Source: Sternotherus odoratus (taxonomy: Eukaryota; Chordata; Testudines; Kinosternidae). From it: a DNA stretch of 64,000 bases. This document shows, piece by piece, positions 44,531 through 62,476 of this stretch. The DNA lies in the NCBI GenBank assembly GCA_032164245.1, contig JAVMKO010000200.1:115001-179000 (forward strand), given 5' to 3'. The position numbers and the translations under genes are program-made. The notes beneath the pieces are model-generated. The model had not been told where the DNA came from. It ran no database searches and worked only from the letters and a program-made list of their open reading frames with translations. Numbering within the stretch: position 1 is the stretch's first letter; the number at the start of each line of letters is the position of its first letter.

Positions 44531-45380
44531 GGTAACCCTAATGGAATGAAAACAAAGTTGAGACCAGGGAGAATAAACCTCTGCTCTGAAAATAAGAAAA
44601 AGTTAGAATTAAAAGTTCCAAATTAGCAATCACAGTAAAAAAAACCCATAGCACGTGCAATACCAGAAACAGTCATTGCTAAATTACTAGCAAGTATTTA
44701 CTTCTGCACATTTTCAAGGAGTATTTGTTGTTAAAATAAAAATTAACTAGCACAATGACAGGCATCTGCACAAGACCAAAGCTAAAGGGTGAAGTGATCA
44801 GAGTAATGGAGGGAATCAGGGACTTCAGGGATCCCCAGCAGCGGATAAGACAAATGTGTAACTACTATGGAGACTTTCTGCCGTCAGATGCACTGGTGAG
44901 AGATTCTTTGTTTCTGAGGGGGCGGTTAATCTAAAACACTTCAATGAATTAAGTCTCCTACAGCCCCTCAGTAGGTTATGTCAGACAGAGAGGAGCTGCA
45001 GTGACTAGGCATTGGGATGCCTGGGCCTGTGAGAACCCAGCCCTGGGAAGCCCATGCTGAGAGGTGTTGTCTGTGGGAGTGGAAATAAAGAAAGCCGCTC
45101 TACCCCCACCCTATTTGTGCCAAGACTGGGGTCTCAGCCCACCAGGATCACTGTGACCCCTCTTGCCCCTGCCACCCTCAGGCAGCACCTCACCCCTGCT
45201 CTTAACTCCATCCCCTTTAGCCCCATCCCTGATTTTGCCCATCATCCTCCTCACACAGACCAGCAACCTTGGCACACAGGACAAGCACCCTTAGCAGGTC
45301 CCCTGGGTCCAATGGGGGCTGTGGCAGCCAGCACCATGGCCTTTGAGTGTCTCAGCAAGTCTTGAGGAGAAAAGGATCAC
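44531..45380. other. No gene recognised
   Basis: AT-rich then C-rich intergenic sequence with short frames only. I see no splice-supported exon or nameable repeat. Confidence 0.4.
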
Positions 45381-45383
45381 AAC

Positions 45384-45457
45384 CATCCCCGGGTGGACTC
45401 AAACCACCATCCTTTTGGTTAACAGCCAAACACACTGACCCATTGTGCCACAGAAAC
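45384..45457 (-). tRNA. tRNA-Asn(GTT), diverged
   Basis: Minus strand begins GTTTCTGTGGCACAATGGGT. Anticodon arm TTGGC-TGTTAAC-CAAAA gives anticodon GTT with imperfect stem pairing. T arm GGTGG-TTTGAGT-CCACC has TTT for TTC. Acceptor GTTTCTG/CGGGGAT pairs with several G-T wobbles. Recognisably Asn but weaker than the Val and Met genes. Confidence 0.65.
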
Positions 45458-45590
45458 AGATACCTGCTGTTGTCTGGGCTGTTGTCTGGGCTGTTCTCTA
45501 GCAGCCTGTGCAGCTGCCTGCCTGTGCCAGAGCTCGCAGAGTCCTAGTGGGTGTTGGCGGCCGGGTGTTGGACAGTATCACTCCAGAGGT

Positions 45591-45662
45591 AGCAGAGTGG
45601 CGCAGTGGGAGCGTGCTGGGCCCATAACCCAGAGGTCGATGGATCGAAACCATCCTCTGCTA
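45591..45662 (+). tRNA. Initiator tRNA-Met(CAT)
   Basis: AGCAGAGTGGCGCAGTGGGA, then GCGTGCTGGGCCCATAACCC, with T arm GATGG-ATCGAAA-CCATC. The A1-T72 terminal pair, three GC pairs below the anticodon loop (GGG/CCC) and the AT(C)GAAA T loop are initiator hallmarks. Acceptor AGCAGAG/CTCTGCT is perfect. Only two D-loop positions differ from the usual vertebrate form. Likely functional; it supplies initiator Met-tRNA. Confidence 0.95.
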
Positions 45663-46124
45663 CACACGTGCTCGATTCTTCTTCCTCTGGGCCTTCAAGC
45701 GAGGCCATGACCAGGAGAGGGCCAAGAACCTAGATTATGAGACAAGAGGTGGCTGAGGTGGTGGCCAGCCAGGGAGCTCCCCAGGGGTTTGTGGTGGGGA
45801 TGGGGTTTTGTCATGTGGGAGGGGGTGAGTCTGGGGGGTTTGTGGTGTGGGAGGGGCGCAGGCCGAGGTCTGGGGGTGAGGGATGTGGCTGAGAGGTTTG
45901 AAGTGGGGGCTCAGGACTGGGGCAGAGGGTTGGGTGCAGGGGGTGAGGGCTCTGGGGTGGGACAGGGCTGGGGAGGAGGAGTTTGGGTGCAGTCAGGCTG
46001 CCCCAGGGTGAGGCCCAGAGGGGACTATTCCCCCAGCCCTCTCCCTGCAGGCAGCAGTGAGCTCCAGGGGAGGATCCCTCCGGTCCCCCCTGCACCACAC
46101 TCACCTCCCACCATTGTCATCCCC

Positions 46125-46465
46125 AGGGGCGGGTTAAGTGCTCCTGGGTCCCGAAGCACAGCCAAGCAATGGGCCCCTTTCAACTCTCACCCCCATTCAC
46201 AACCCGGCTGTTACTCGCAAAGTGTAATCGATGAAACGTTGGGGGATTTTTTTTTAAATCGCAATGTCACATTTAAATAAAAGATTGATGAGCTTTATCT
46301 AGCCAGGCACAAGGGGCCCTGAGGCCCTGGACTCGGGCCCAAGACGTTAATTGAGACTTTTTTAATTTAAGGCCGTGCAAACTTGTAATTTTGTAACCAT
46401 TTGTTGTTGCTCTTGGGGCCCCTTTTCTCTTGGGGCCCTAAACACATGATTTTATTGCTTATAGG
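46125..46465. mobile_element. Possible non-autonomous DNA transposon
   Basis: GGGGCGGGTTAAG at the left and GGTTAATCCACC at the right form imperfect inverted ends. The interior has repeated GGGGCCC phrases and a poly-T run. Target duplication is not evident. Confidence 0.35.
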
Positions 46466-46483
46466 TTAATCCACCATTGACCT

Positions 46484-46501
46484 GCACACACACACACACA
46501 C
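46484..46501. repeat. (CA)n microsatellite
   Basis: Pure CA tract directly before a C-run at the edge of the CpG-rich promoter region. Confidence 0.85.
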
Positions 46502-46685
46502 CCCCCCGCAGAGCCGGGCCAGGCGGGGGAGTCGTTGGTCTCCTGCGGGGACAGCAGCTCCGACCCCCCTGCGGGCGGGGCCCCCCCGGGAGCAGATCCC
46601 GGCACTGCGAGATGCCGAGTCCCCCGGACACTGGGGCGGAGTCACCGCCCCGCCCCCAGCCCCGCCCCCGGGCTCGCGCCGCTAC

Positions 46686-47090
46686 CTGGAGGCGGCAGCT
46701 CCGCAGTGGGGCGGGCAGAGCCCAGGGAGGCTCCAGGGCGGCTCCAGCAGGAGCGGGGCCCAGGCCAGGCACAGCGGGGGGGTCATGAAGGTCTCCCCAG
46801 CACAGACCCTTCTCCTCCTCCCCCACACCAGGGAGCAGCAGCGGGGGAGCCCGGCTCATCCTCCCCCTGCCCAACGTCACTTCCGGTCCCGGGAGAGTCG
46901 GGAACTACATCTCCCAGCCTGCACCGGGGCCTTCTCCCGCCTCCCAGGGTCTCAGGGGCTGTCACGGCGTGTCAGACCCCGCCCAGCTGACTGACCCGCT
47001 GCCGCGTCCCTGCGCCATGCTGGGGAAGGACCGTTATTAACCCCTCCGCGCCCGGCCGCACCCGCAAGTGAGAGACCCGGGGGGGGGGCG
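46686..47090 (-). promoter_or_regulatory. CpG-rich promoter and first exon, copy 2 (inverted)
   Basis: Reverse-complement copy of 35690-35932. It contains AACGTCACTTCCGG (46873-46886, ETS plus CRE half-site) and the ZNF143-like ACTACATCTCCCAGC (46903-46917). The minus-strand first exon ends CTGCCGCCTCCAG with donor GTAGCG at 46686-46681, as in copy 1. On the plus strand, CCGCACCCGCAA followed by GTGAGA (47067) offers a donor for a transcript reading right, toward the KRAB zinc-finger gene. A bidirectional promoter is the simplest reading. Confidence 0.65.
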
Positions 47091-47499
47091 GGAAAGTGAC
47101 TCTCGGCCCCGCGAACCGGGGAGAAGCCTCGGAGCTGCCCCAGCCCCAGTGGATCCGGCCCCGCGGGGATGGGGGAGCAGAGACGGGCCTGCGGAGTGGA
47201 GGGGTGTCGGGTGGGGGGAGAAGCCGGAGTTGTGGGGGGGGAAGGTCAGTAGGACGCGGGGGGTTGAACTGTCTCTGTGCAGCCAGAAAATCCCCGGGGG
47301 GGAGAGGGGGGAGTGGCAGGCGGGGGGAGGGGAGTTTCCAGTCACCTGCCCATCCCCCACTGCTTTCCCCTTCCCTCCCCCAGAGAACCGTCCAGCTCCC
47401 CTCCCCCGCTCTCTTCAAGCAGCTCCTCAAAGGGCTCCCTGCCCCCCATGTGAACGGTGGCACTGGGGGGAACTGCTGATGTGTTGGACAGTCCTATAA

Positions 47500-48650
47500 A
47501 ATCCAGTCAAATCGTCTCTCTTTTCCTCCAGTGAGTGAAGAGCAACAGATCATCCCCTCCCATCTCGGGGTGTTTCTCTCCTGTGATCAGTGGTGTAGTG
47601 ATGTGTATTCGCTGCAGATCTCCAAGGTCGACCTAAACCATAAACATTTCCCCCACTTTTCCTATAGTCTCTTTCTAACTGAATATGCCCCAAGATTTCC
47701 CATCTCTCTAAATATAAAATGCAAAGAAAATCTCAGATTTACACCTTTTCTCAGATTCTTGAATATGGATATAAAATATTTGCAAATGTTGCCCATTTCC
47801 TCTTTATTCATTTATCAAACATTCATCTAAAACACTTGGATTTTACCTCATATCAACAACTGATATAAAATCCCTCTGATTTAAAACTTTCTGCTATATA
47901 ATTTACAAAAATAGGGTGGAAATCTGAGGGATTTGGGATCCTTTTTAATTTCTGAACATTGATCTCAAAACTCAAGTTTTGCCTCTTTCTATGTCATTAT
48001 CAAATATCAGTAAAGAATCCTGTCACGTTTGGGGCTGTTCCCAATGTTTTTAAATCCCAGCAACAAAACTTGTGTCTCAAGTCTCTGTCCTAGATAAGGG
48101 AGGTGGGAAGGGGGTTTCCACTACCACACGATCATCTCTTCCACAACATTCTGTACTTATTTTTTCTGACATCGGGTTTCATTAAGAGATCATTGTTAAT
48201 CCAGAGTCACTGCATGGAAAGACAAGGAGTGACTCCAGAAGGACAGTGGGGCCAAATGAGATTAGCAATTCTCCCTGTGAGGAGGGGCTCTCATTAGCTG
48301 CCCTCCCCACAGAGCCAGAGGAGCAAAGGTTGCTCAAATGCTCTGTCCCTCTCTGCTCACGATATTGGGGTTCAGCTTCCTGGGTCTGATGTCGAAGCCT
48401 CCATTGTGATGCGGGAGATCAGGCTTAGCAGCTGCTGTTCCCCCAGCAGGGTTCTGTGCTGGGAAGTGACCTTAATTAAAGCTTCTTCTCTGCCCAGCCC
48501 ATGTGAACAAGAAAAGGAGCAGACAGAGGAAAAGTCAGTTCCTGACTCCATATCCCTCCTGTTGGGGTTTGGCTGCTGTGGGGTCAGTGTCTGAGGGAAT
48601 CCCCTAAAAGGACTCCTTTGGTTCTGCTTTTTTCTAGCCTTGTGTTCAGA
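47500..48650. other. No coding exon recognised (probable 5' intron of the zinc-finger gene)
   Basis: A pyrimidine-rich acceptor at 47531 (TTTTCCTCCAG) could open an untranslated exon. Otherwise AT-rich sequence with short frames. Confidence 0.4.
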
Positions 48651-48654
48651 GACT

Positions 48655-48954
48655 AGGGGCTGGTCTTCACTACCCACCGGATCAGCGGGTAGCGATCGAT
48701 CTTCTGGCGATCGATTTCTCGCGTCTTGTGAAGACACGAGAAATCGATCACCCGCGGCTCCCCCGTTGACTCTGGAACTCCATCTTGTCAGGACGCGCAA
48801 GCTGGAGTCGAAGGGGGAGCACGCCACCGTCTGCTGCCGCCGTGAGGACAACAGGTAAGTCAGCGGCAGATCCACAAACTTCAGCTACATGATTCATGTT
48901 GCTGAAGTTGCGTATCTGCCGTCGATTCCCCCCTGGTAGTGAGGACCAGCCCTT
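48655..48954. mobile_element. 300-bp MITE with ~20-bp terminal inverted repeats
   Basis: Left end AGGGGCTGGTCTTCACTACC; right end GGTAGTGAGGACCAGCCCTT, inverse with a few mismatches. The interior contains nested palindromes (GATCGATCTTCTGGCGATCG; CGTCTTGTGAAGACACG). No transposase. Length and end structure fit a PIF/Harbinger- or Tc1-type MITE; the superfamily is not settled. Confidence 0.75.
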
Positions 48955-49190
48955 GGTCACAGACTGAGGGGATGGAGAAGGAGAAGGGAGGTTAAAAATG
49001 TGTCTGTGGGCTTAGCCTGGCAGAAGGAGCCAGGTCTACACTGTAATATAGACATTGAGCATTTTCCCAGCATGGCAGACTCTAGGATGTCTGTCTGCAG
49101 GGAAAGAGCCTGGGGAATCGTGATGTGAAATTAACTAAAGCCTGTTCTGAAATCTCCACAGTTGCCCATCTAACCCTCCCAGGCTGCAGA

Positions 49191-55846
<6,656 letters not shown>

Positions 55847-55849
<3 letters not shown>

Positions 55850-55930
55850 AGGCCCTATGAATGCAGTGAGTGTTGGAAAAGCTTCAGTTAACACTCAATC
55901 CTTCTTAGTCATCAGAGAATTTGCAAGGCA
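55847..55930 (+). pseudogene. Degenerate finger beyond the zinc-finger stop
   Basis: Directly after HTG the codon expected to be GAG (Glu of the linker) is TAG. The next 80 bp still read [13 protein letters not shown], a second stop, then HSILLSHQRIC. Thus the protein once had at least one further finger. Confidence 0.85.
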
Positions 55931-55954
55931 GATCAACACCATAAAAGTGTCTAG

Positions 55955-56350
55955 GACAGGGGTCTCAAACCAAAATGCTCATGATGGCCACATAAGGACT
56001 AGTACGGCGGGTTTCAACATGGGAGTCGTGACTCCTTGGGGGGTCGCTGACTGCCTCCCAAGGGGTCGCAAACCCCTGTGCAGGCTGTGAAACTACCGAA
56101 TTGATGAATTTTCATTTCGGCTGCTTTTCGTCTAACATACCCACTCTCCCAATTCTCCGCGCAAGTGCTTCCGAACGCGGAAACAATCACTTCGGCAGAG
56201 AGTTGGGAGTTCTCTGAATGTATGTCGAAAAGTCACAGAATGTGGAATTAATCAATTCGGTGGCTTTTTGGTGGACAGAGAAGGGTCATGCCAAGAAGCC
56301 GTTTGTGAAAAAAGATTTGCAGTTCTCACAAGTTTGAGAACTGCTGGACT
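55955..56350. mobile_element. Probable hAT-type non-autonomous element
   Basis: ACAGGGGTCTCAAACCAAAA at the left; the right side has CACAAGTTTGAGAACTGCTG. GGGGTCGCTGACTGCCTCCC and GGGGTCGCAAACCCCTG lie inside. Ends of the CAGGGG...CAAAC type are present, but the element may be composite. Confidence 0.5.
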
Positions 56351-56763
56351 AGTACATTGGCCCAAGGACCACATCACTGACACCACCCCTTGCTGCCCTG
56401 GTCCTCCCCGCACTCCACTCCTTCCCTAAGGCCACTGCCATGCCTCTTCCCACCTTTTTTCTACCCCACTCCAACCCCTTCCAGGTGCATATTTGAGACC
56501 CCTGGTCTAGGGCTATCAAGATACCATTTTTCTTTAATACTTTGGCTGATTCCCACATAGTAACTTTTAAAGCTGTTTGAACTCTGTGCAGCACTGTTAT
56601 CCCTCAGCTTGTCCAGATGAGGGGCCCATTTTTGCCTTTTATAGTTACCCATGTTTTGAGGTTGACCCATTTGTCCCTTCTTTCAACTCCATTGTCCCAT
56701 GAGTAATTTGAGTCTGCCGCTCCTACTGGGAACCAGGGTACATCACATTTATACTATTCCTTC

Positions 56764-56815
56764 TAGTTATTGTTAGGCCTGGTTATTGTTAGGCCTAGTT
56801 ATTGTTAGGCCTGGT
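56764..56815. repeat. ~20-bp tandem repeat, 3 copies
   Basis: TTATTGTTAGGCCTGG, TTATTGTTAGGCCTAG and TTATTGTTAGGCCTGG in direct succession, adjoining the presumed 5' end of the element that carries the Myb/SANT pseudogene. Confidence 0.85.
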
Positions 56816-57185
56816 CTACAGAATGAGTTTAGGTCGTCTTTAGCAGCATTACATTAATTTAACCCTGTACCCAGACTCATAATGATGCCATTTCTGTTGA
56901 CTTAAAGGGCTTTTAAAATTGATTTCTGTGCTCCTTCCTGACAAGCAGAGTAGTGCTGAAATAGACATCTCCAGGTCAAACTTGAGTTAATGAAGATGGA
57001 ATTGGATGGTATTGGCCTCTGGGAGCTATCCTACAGTGCTCCATTGTGACCACTCTGAACAGTACTCTGAACTCGGATGCACTAGCCAGGTAGACAACAA
57101 AAGCCCTGGGAACTTTTGAATTTCATTTCCTCTTTTGCCAGCATGGTGAGCTCATCTGCACAGGAGACCAAGCAGTCCCCCGACT

Positions 57186-58654
57186 TGCAAAAGAGCTCCA
57201 GCATGGACCACACAGGAGGTGCTGAATCTGATCACCGGATGGGGAGATGAATCTGTGTTGGCAGAACTGCCATCCAAAAAAAGAAATGCCAATGCATATG
57301 ACAAAGTGTCCAAAGGCCTGATGTATAGAGGCCATGGCAGGGATGCATAACAGTGCTGTGTTAAAATTAAGGAGTTGAGGCAAGCCTATCAAAAAACCAA
57401 AGAAGCCAACAGATGCTACGGGTCACAGCCCAAGACATGCCGCTTCCACAATGAGCTGCATGCCATTCTAGGGGTGTGTGCCACAACTACCCCACCCATG
57501 CCTGTGGACCCCACAGATGGGGTCATTATCAGCATGGCAGAGGATTTGCTGGATGAGGAAGATGAGGAGGAGTCTGACAGCGAGGAGTCTACAGAACAGG
57601 CAAGTGGAGACACCTATCTCCCCAAAAGCCAGGAGCTCTTTATCACCCTGGAGCCAGTAACCTCCCAACCCTCCCAAGAAGGTATCCCAGACGGGGAAGG
57701 TGTACAAGGCAGTCCTGGTGAGTGTCCCTTGTTCAATGGAGTCCCTGCCTGACAAGCAACCCTTTTTTAATGATTGCTTTGCACAGAGGACTTGGAGTGC
57801 AATAGTGGACAGTACTGCTACTGTCTACATAGGTCTGCAAACATGTCTGGGGATGGAACGTTAATCCTACAGGGTCCTCTGCAAAAATCTCTCCTGGAAC
57901 TGCTGTAAAAGTCTGGCAGCTTATGGTCTCAGTGTTTGCAACATCCATTCTGTAACTGTCTGTGCTATGGGGAGGTGGCTGTTCCTAGTGGGATGGTTGT
58001 CTGTTTCTTAAAAGAAATCCTCCCAGTAGTTCCTCGAAGTTGTGGGGGGTATGAATCTTGCTAGTAGGTAGCATCTGGGATTGTTTGTCCATGCCTTCTC
58101 TTACCACAGTGGGGGAGCGGGACATAGACATTGTGCTGTTCGCATCTGGCTAGCAGGGGTCTTCCCCGATACCAGCCATGCACTGGGTGATGGGGTGCAA
58201 CAGTCATCAGAGAGAACTTTTTAAAATAAATACTACTCTCCCTTTTTTATCTCACAGCTGAAACTCTTCCCAGCCTCCCCCTCCCATCCGCTTCCCACAG
58301 TCTTGCACAGATAAGATGGTGAAAAAAATGCATGCAGATGAGATGTTCATGGAGCTCATGCAGTCCTCCCAGACTGAAAGAGCAGAGATTAGGGCTTGGA
58401 GACAATCAATGCTGGACTGCTGGAAAGCAGTAACTCAGCGTGAGGAAAGAAGGGATGAGCTGGAGCAGCGAAGGGACAAAAGGGAGCAATGGAAGGACAA
58501 GCTTGAACAAAAGAGGGACAAGAGAGATGAGAGAAGGCAGAAAGCAAGGCTCAGTTTACTGGTGGATCAAATCGACATGCTCTGGCGTGTGGTGGAGCTC
58601 AGGAAAGGCAGCTGGAGCAAAGATTGTTGGCTGAAAACTAGGATGTTGGAATAA
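57186..58654 (+). pseudogene. Myb/SANT-like DNA-binding protein (MSANTD/ZSCAN29-like) pseudogene with intron
   Basis: From 57186 the frame reads CKRAPAWTTQEVLNLI, then WGDESVLAELPSKKRNA, then a TAA at 57348-57350 just after HGRDA, then QCCVKIKELRQAYQKTKEA and TCRFHNELHAILG. This is the trihelix Myb/SANT-like domain that binds DNA. An acidic Glu/Asp/Ser linker follows (LLDEEDEEESDSEESTE). A donor at 57719 (CCTG, GTGAGT) and an acceptor at 58309 (TTGCACAG) frame an intron. The second exon gives a charged coiled tail (MHADEMFMELMQSSQTERAE, then REERRDELEQRRDKRE) ending at 58652-58654. The single stop in the DNA-binding domain disables it. Retention of the intron argues against a processed copy. 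This protein family is related to the Myb-like protein of Harbinger transposons. Confidence 0.75.
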
Positions 58655-58799
58655 TTATCACATGAGAGAAAGGAATGTAAAAAGAGCTTTGTTCCCCCAA
58701 AACAGAACAAGAACATCAGAGACAGTGGTTATTAAAATGCCTGTGCCTGCGTAGCAATCTGCAAGGCCAATCTCTTTGTACCAGGACTGCCTAAGACAG

Positions 58800-58935
58800 A
58801 GAGAATCAGAGAGGTAGCCGTGTTAGTCTGGAATAGCAGAGGAAACAAAATCTTGTGGCACCTTAAAGACTAACTATAAAGTTTTGAAGCATGAGCTTTC
58901 GTGGGCTAATACCCACTTCGTCGGATGCAAGCAGT
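58800..58935 (+). mobile_element. Repeat tail module, copy 3
   Basis: AGAGGTAGCCGTGTTAGTCT, then CTTGTGGCACCTTAAAGACT, then GGGCTAATACCCACTTCGTC. It is directly continuous with the Penelope-like fragment on the other strand, suggesting it is that element's 3' end. Confidence 0.8.
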
Positions 58936-59390
58936 GGAAATGTTTAGAGGCAGGTCTGGGAAAGTAGGTAAGAACCAGGTGGGAGGTGAAAAGGTTAGTC
59001 CAAATAAGCTGAACCAGTTTGTTATCTCCGATCAGGGAGTGTGGATTATTCTTCTAGCATTTGAATGGGGTGTGTGAACATGGAGAGAGGAGAAACAATG
59101 TCTGTAATGAGCCAGCCATTCTAGATCTTTGTTCAGTCCTAGAAGGTGTGTGCTGAATTTGCAAATGAATTGAAGTTCTGCAGTTTCCCTTTGTAGTCTG
59201 GTCTTGAAGTGTCTTTGCTGCAGGATGGTGACTTTTAAATCTGCTAATGTGTGTCCAGGCAGGTTGAAGTGAGAAAATAAGTTCTCTAAAACATTGTTGT
59301 ATGGAGAAGCTGCTGTTCTTGTTGTTCTTTGTTGCCTTTTGCTGACTTTGTGTGATAAAAGGGTCAAATAGACTATTGTGAACTATCATA
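58936..59390 (-). mobile_element. Penelope-like (Neptune-type) retroelement, C-terminal fragment
   Basis: The minus-strand frame (59032-59367) contains FNLPGHTLADLKVTIL, then QRETAELQFICKFSTHLLGL and NKDLEWLAHYRHC. This matches the region at the end of the GIY-YIG endonuclease domain of Penelope-like elements. The GIY-YIG motif itself is not in the fragment. Non-functional. Confidence 0.7.
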
Positions 59391-60373
59391 CCCTGAAAGT
59401 AGATCTGTTAAAGAAAGAAAACCTGAAAGAGTAGAGATAGTGGAATATATGTTAAGTTAATCAGTTAGAATAATGCATGTGAATGTATGCATGGTCTAGA
59501 AACAAATGACACATTTTAAACAAATACTTCAAAAATTCGGTCACAGTCCTTGGACTGAACGAGCTCTGGCTGATGTTTGCATTATTTCTGATTTGGAGGA
59601 ATGACTGGCCCAGTATATCCTCATATATAAGCCCCATAGTCCTGCCAAGAAGGATGCAGCAGCAATTTGGCTTTTATGGGAAGAATGTAATGATTGCTGT
59701 TTCCATTTAGCTACTAGCAATGAAGGGAAAGCAAACTTACAGGCCAAATTGACCCAAGCAGAAGGGGCAGACAATTTGATAGTTTTGATAGTGAACACCA
59801 GAGACCAGTTGGAGACTAATCAAAGCCAATTAAAAATGTTAAAAGAGGCACTTCAGGAATGAGAAGAATGGGAAGGAGTCCTAGGAGATCAGGTTACAGC
59901 CACTAAGGAAATAGAAAAAGAGAACCAATTCCTACAAGGCATGGTAAAGAAACTTACATTGGAGCAAGGACGGGGTCCAGCAAACCATGGCCACTGTGAT
60001 TCAATTATTAAGCACCTAAGGCAGAAATTGGGTTTTGCCACCCGAGAAGTGGCAGCAGTAATGACAGGAGAGAGAGATGAGATCTATTCTAAAGGAGATT
60101 TGTATTGAGAAGATGAGGCATGGGACCCCAGAGAGAATTGGGATGTGGATATTTGGGGCAGTGGATCACAGGGATACTCCCCCAATGGTTGTGCTCCCAC
60201 TCCCACAGCTGCCCTTGAAAAATGCACAACAATCACTACTGCAGAAGACAGGACACATATAACCACCACTACACTTCCAGCGTCAGCCTCAGACCTAAAA
60301 GAAATGGCCAGTTACCTGGGGGTCCTTAATCGAGACACCTTTTCCCAGTGGTGTACTAGTGCCATTATACTTG

Positions 60374-61004
60374 TGTCATAACCATACAGTAGCCTAGAAT
60401 TCCTGCTACCTATAAGGGGTTAAGAAGCTGAAAGGACCTGGTTTGCATCTGACTAAAAGGACCAATGGAGACCAAAGTTACTTTCAAATCGGGGGGGGGG
60501 GGGGGAGCTTTTGTCTGTGTTCTCTGTTCTGTTGCCATTTGTTTGGGAAGCCAAAGAAATCAGCCAGCTTTTCTTCTCTCCATCTAATTCTATATTTCTA
60601 ACCAGCAAGGAGCAAGTAAGCAAGCCAGATAAGGCGTATCAGTTTTATATTTGTTTCTTGTGAATTTTTCAGGATTTACGGGGAATATCCCTATGTGTTT
60701 TCTGTAACTTTAAAACTCAGCAGAGGGGGGAATTCCTCTGTGGTGTGGGGATTTTCCTCTGATTCTTTTTGTGACTGTGCTTTTCCATTGATTTTTATAA
60801 AGGATTTGTTTATTTCTTTTTCCCTTTAATTAAAATCTTTCTTAAGAACTGACTTTTTCCATTGTTTAAATCCAGGCTTTCGATTGGTTCACATAGGAGA
60901 AGGGTTTATTTCCAAGCCTTTCCCAGGAAGGGAGGTGTAGGCTTGGGGGGATTTGGGGGAAAGAGGGGGCTTCAAGTGGCCCTGCCCCTAATTCTTGTGT
61001 TACA
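60374..61004 (+). mobile_element. Nested LTR (631 bp) inside retroviral gag
   Basis: Starts TGTCATAACC and ends CTTGTGTTACA; CTTG is present on each side (60370-60373 and 61005-61008). A run of 16 G at about 60491 and a TTTAATTAAAATC region near 60825 are internal. The 4-base match could be chance: the right flank TGATGGTGGCAGCA also resembles retroelement sequence just inside a 5' LTR, so a truncated element is an alternative to a solo LTR. Confidence 0.6.
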
Positions 61005-62006
61005 CTTGATGGTGGCAGCATACTGTTCCTCCAGGTACAGAAGAAGCTTTTTTATGGGATAGTAAAATAATCTTAGAGGATTTGTTTCATGTTGGTCCCC
61101 ACATCTGTACCCTAGAGTTCAGAGTGGGGAGGGAACCCTGACAGCTTTCCCATAGGGAAAAAAACCACTACAGGAATCCAGACTCATGTGGGATATGCGC
61201 AGCCCCTGAGATTGGAGCTGCCCTAGAAAGGATGGCAGTGACTGACAATGATAGCGCCTTGACTCTGATGGCCACCTTTGGGAACAAATCAGGAGGTGCA
61301 ATTTCATCACCCAAGCAGTCGCTTCCTCTCTCCTAATGAGCCTGAGAACTATTGGAGCCGATGGGCCCTGATGCAGGTAGTGGCCAGCTTAGTAACTGTT
61401 CATGGTGCACTCCAAATAGATGAGCAACCATGTAGGGTTTAGTCCTTATGGGACTGCGCGGCCTCCCTGACCCCTTATTACTCCAGCAAATTGGTGGTTT
61501 GGCAGACGAGCCACCCTGTGAATTTGAAGGAACTCCGGAGACTGGTCCAGCAAATAACAACCCATTCCAAACCACGACCTGCTATAAAGAAGGAACAAGT
61601 CCTGTTTGTAGCCACGCTTGAACCAAGAGTCACTTATTCAAAAGACAGTGGGGAAGGGGAAGCTGGATCTCATGGGAATTATTCTAGAGGACAATCCCAG
61701 GGCGGAGGAAGTAACATGTGAAAAGGTAAACTATACCCAGAGTTATTGAAATCTCAGGGGTACGATGAAGGTAAGCATCCGATGACTCAGACACTATAGT
61801 ATGGAGGGTTTTGGTGCAGTTGGGAGGAGATAGAGAAAAGTGAGAACAAGCACCTATGACTGACCTTATTAAAGAGATTACAAGATTACAAACCCAACAG
61901 TGGGAAAATGTGGCAGAGGTAGTGGTCTGAAGCGCACCTCCCCCTCCTCCTCTTCCAGTAGCGGAGGACCTGGTAGTTTAAGGGGGGCCCACTGAACAGA
62001 GAGTCC

Positions 62007-62345
62007 ATGCTGAATAGTGGAGGAGGGCAGCAGTGGAAACATACAGAGATATTGACCTGGGACCCAGATGGAAGACCCCAAATCTACATTCAGCAAGATA
62101 ACCAACCAACCACCGTAGCCCTAATTGACACTGGAGCCTCAGTTTCTTTAATTAAAGCAACCCTTCAAAAAGGAAATCAGGGTCAGCCAGTGGTCCTCCA
62201 ATAATTCCAAGGAAAGCCCAGTACTGGACAAGAATGGATACAGGTCTCATTTACAGGGCAGGGTTTCCCTTTTTCGGTTTCATGCTTCAAGACATCAGGG
62301 GATTTAATTCAAACCAAGTAGATGACTAACAAAGTCGTTTTAGGA
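62007..62345 (+). pseudogene. Retroviral aspartic protease remnant
   Basis: The frame has VALIDTGASVSLIKA, with the catalytic Asp-Thr-Gly triad (62127-62135), and further on, after a stop and frame interruptions, VLGTDWL, the second retropepsin signature. Not functional as it stands. Confidence 0.75.
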
Positions 62346-62476
62346 ACAGATTGGCTATTTAAAATATTATAATCAATTTACCTCGAGGCTCTTGCTGGAG
62401 ATTAGAAGATCTTCCCCCATATTTATTTTCAAAAAGATATAACACTATTGTATAGAAGGGGAAGAATGAGACAATT

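Noticed and set aside
45789..46280. 163-codon Gly/Val/Trp-rich frame
   Set aside because: It is a translation of G-rich repeat phrases shared with other decayed elements in the window.
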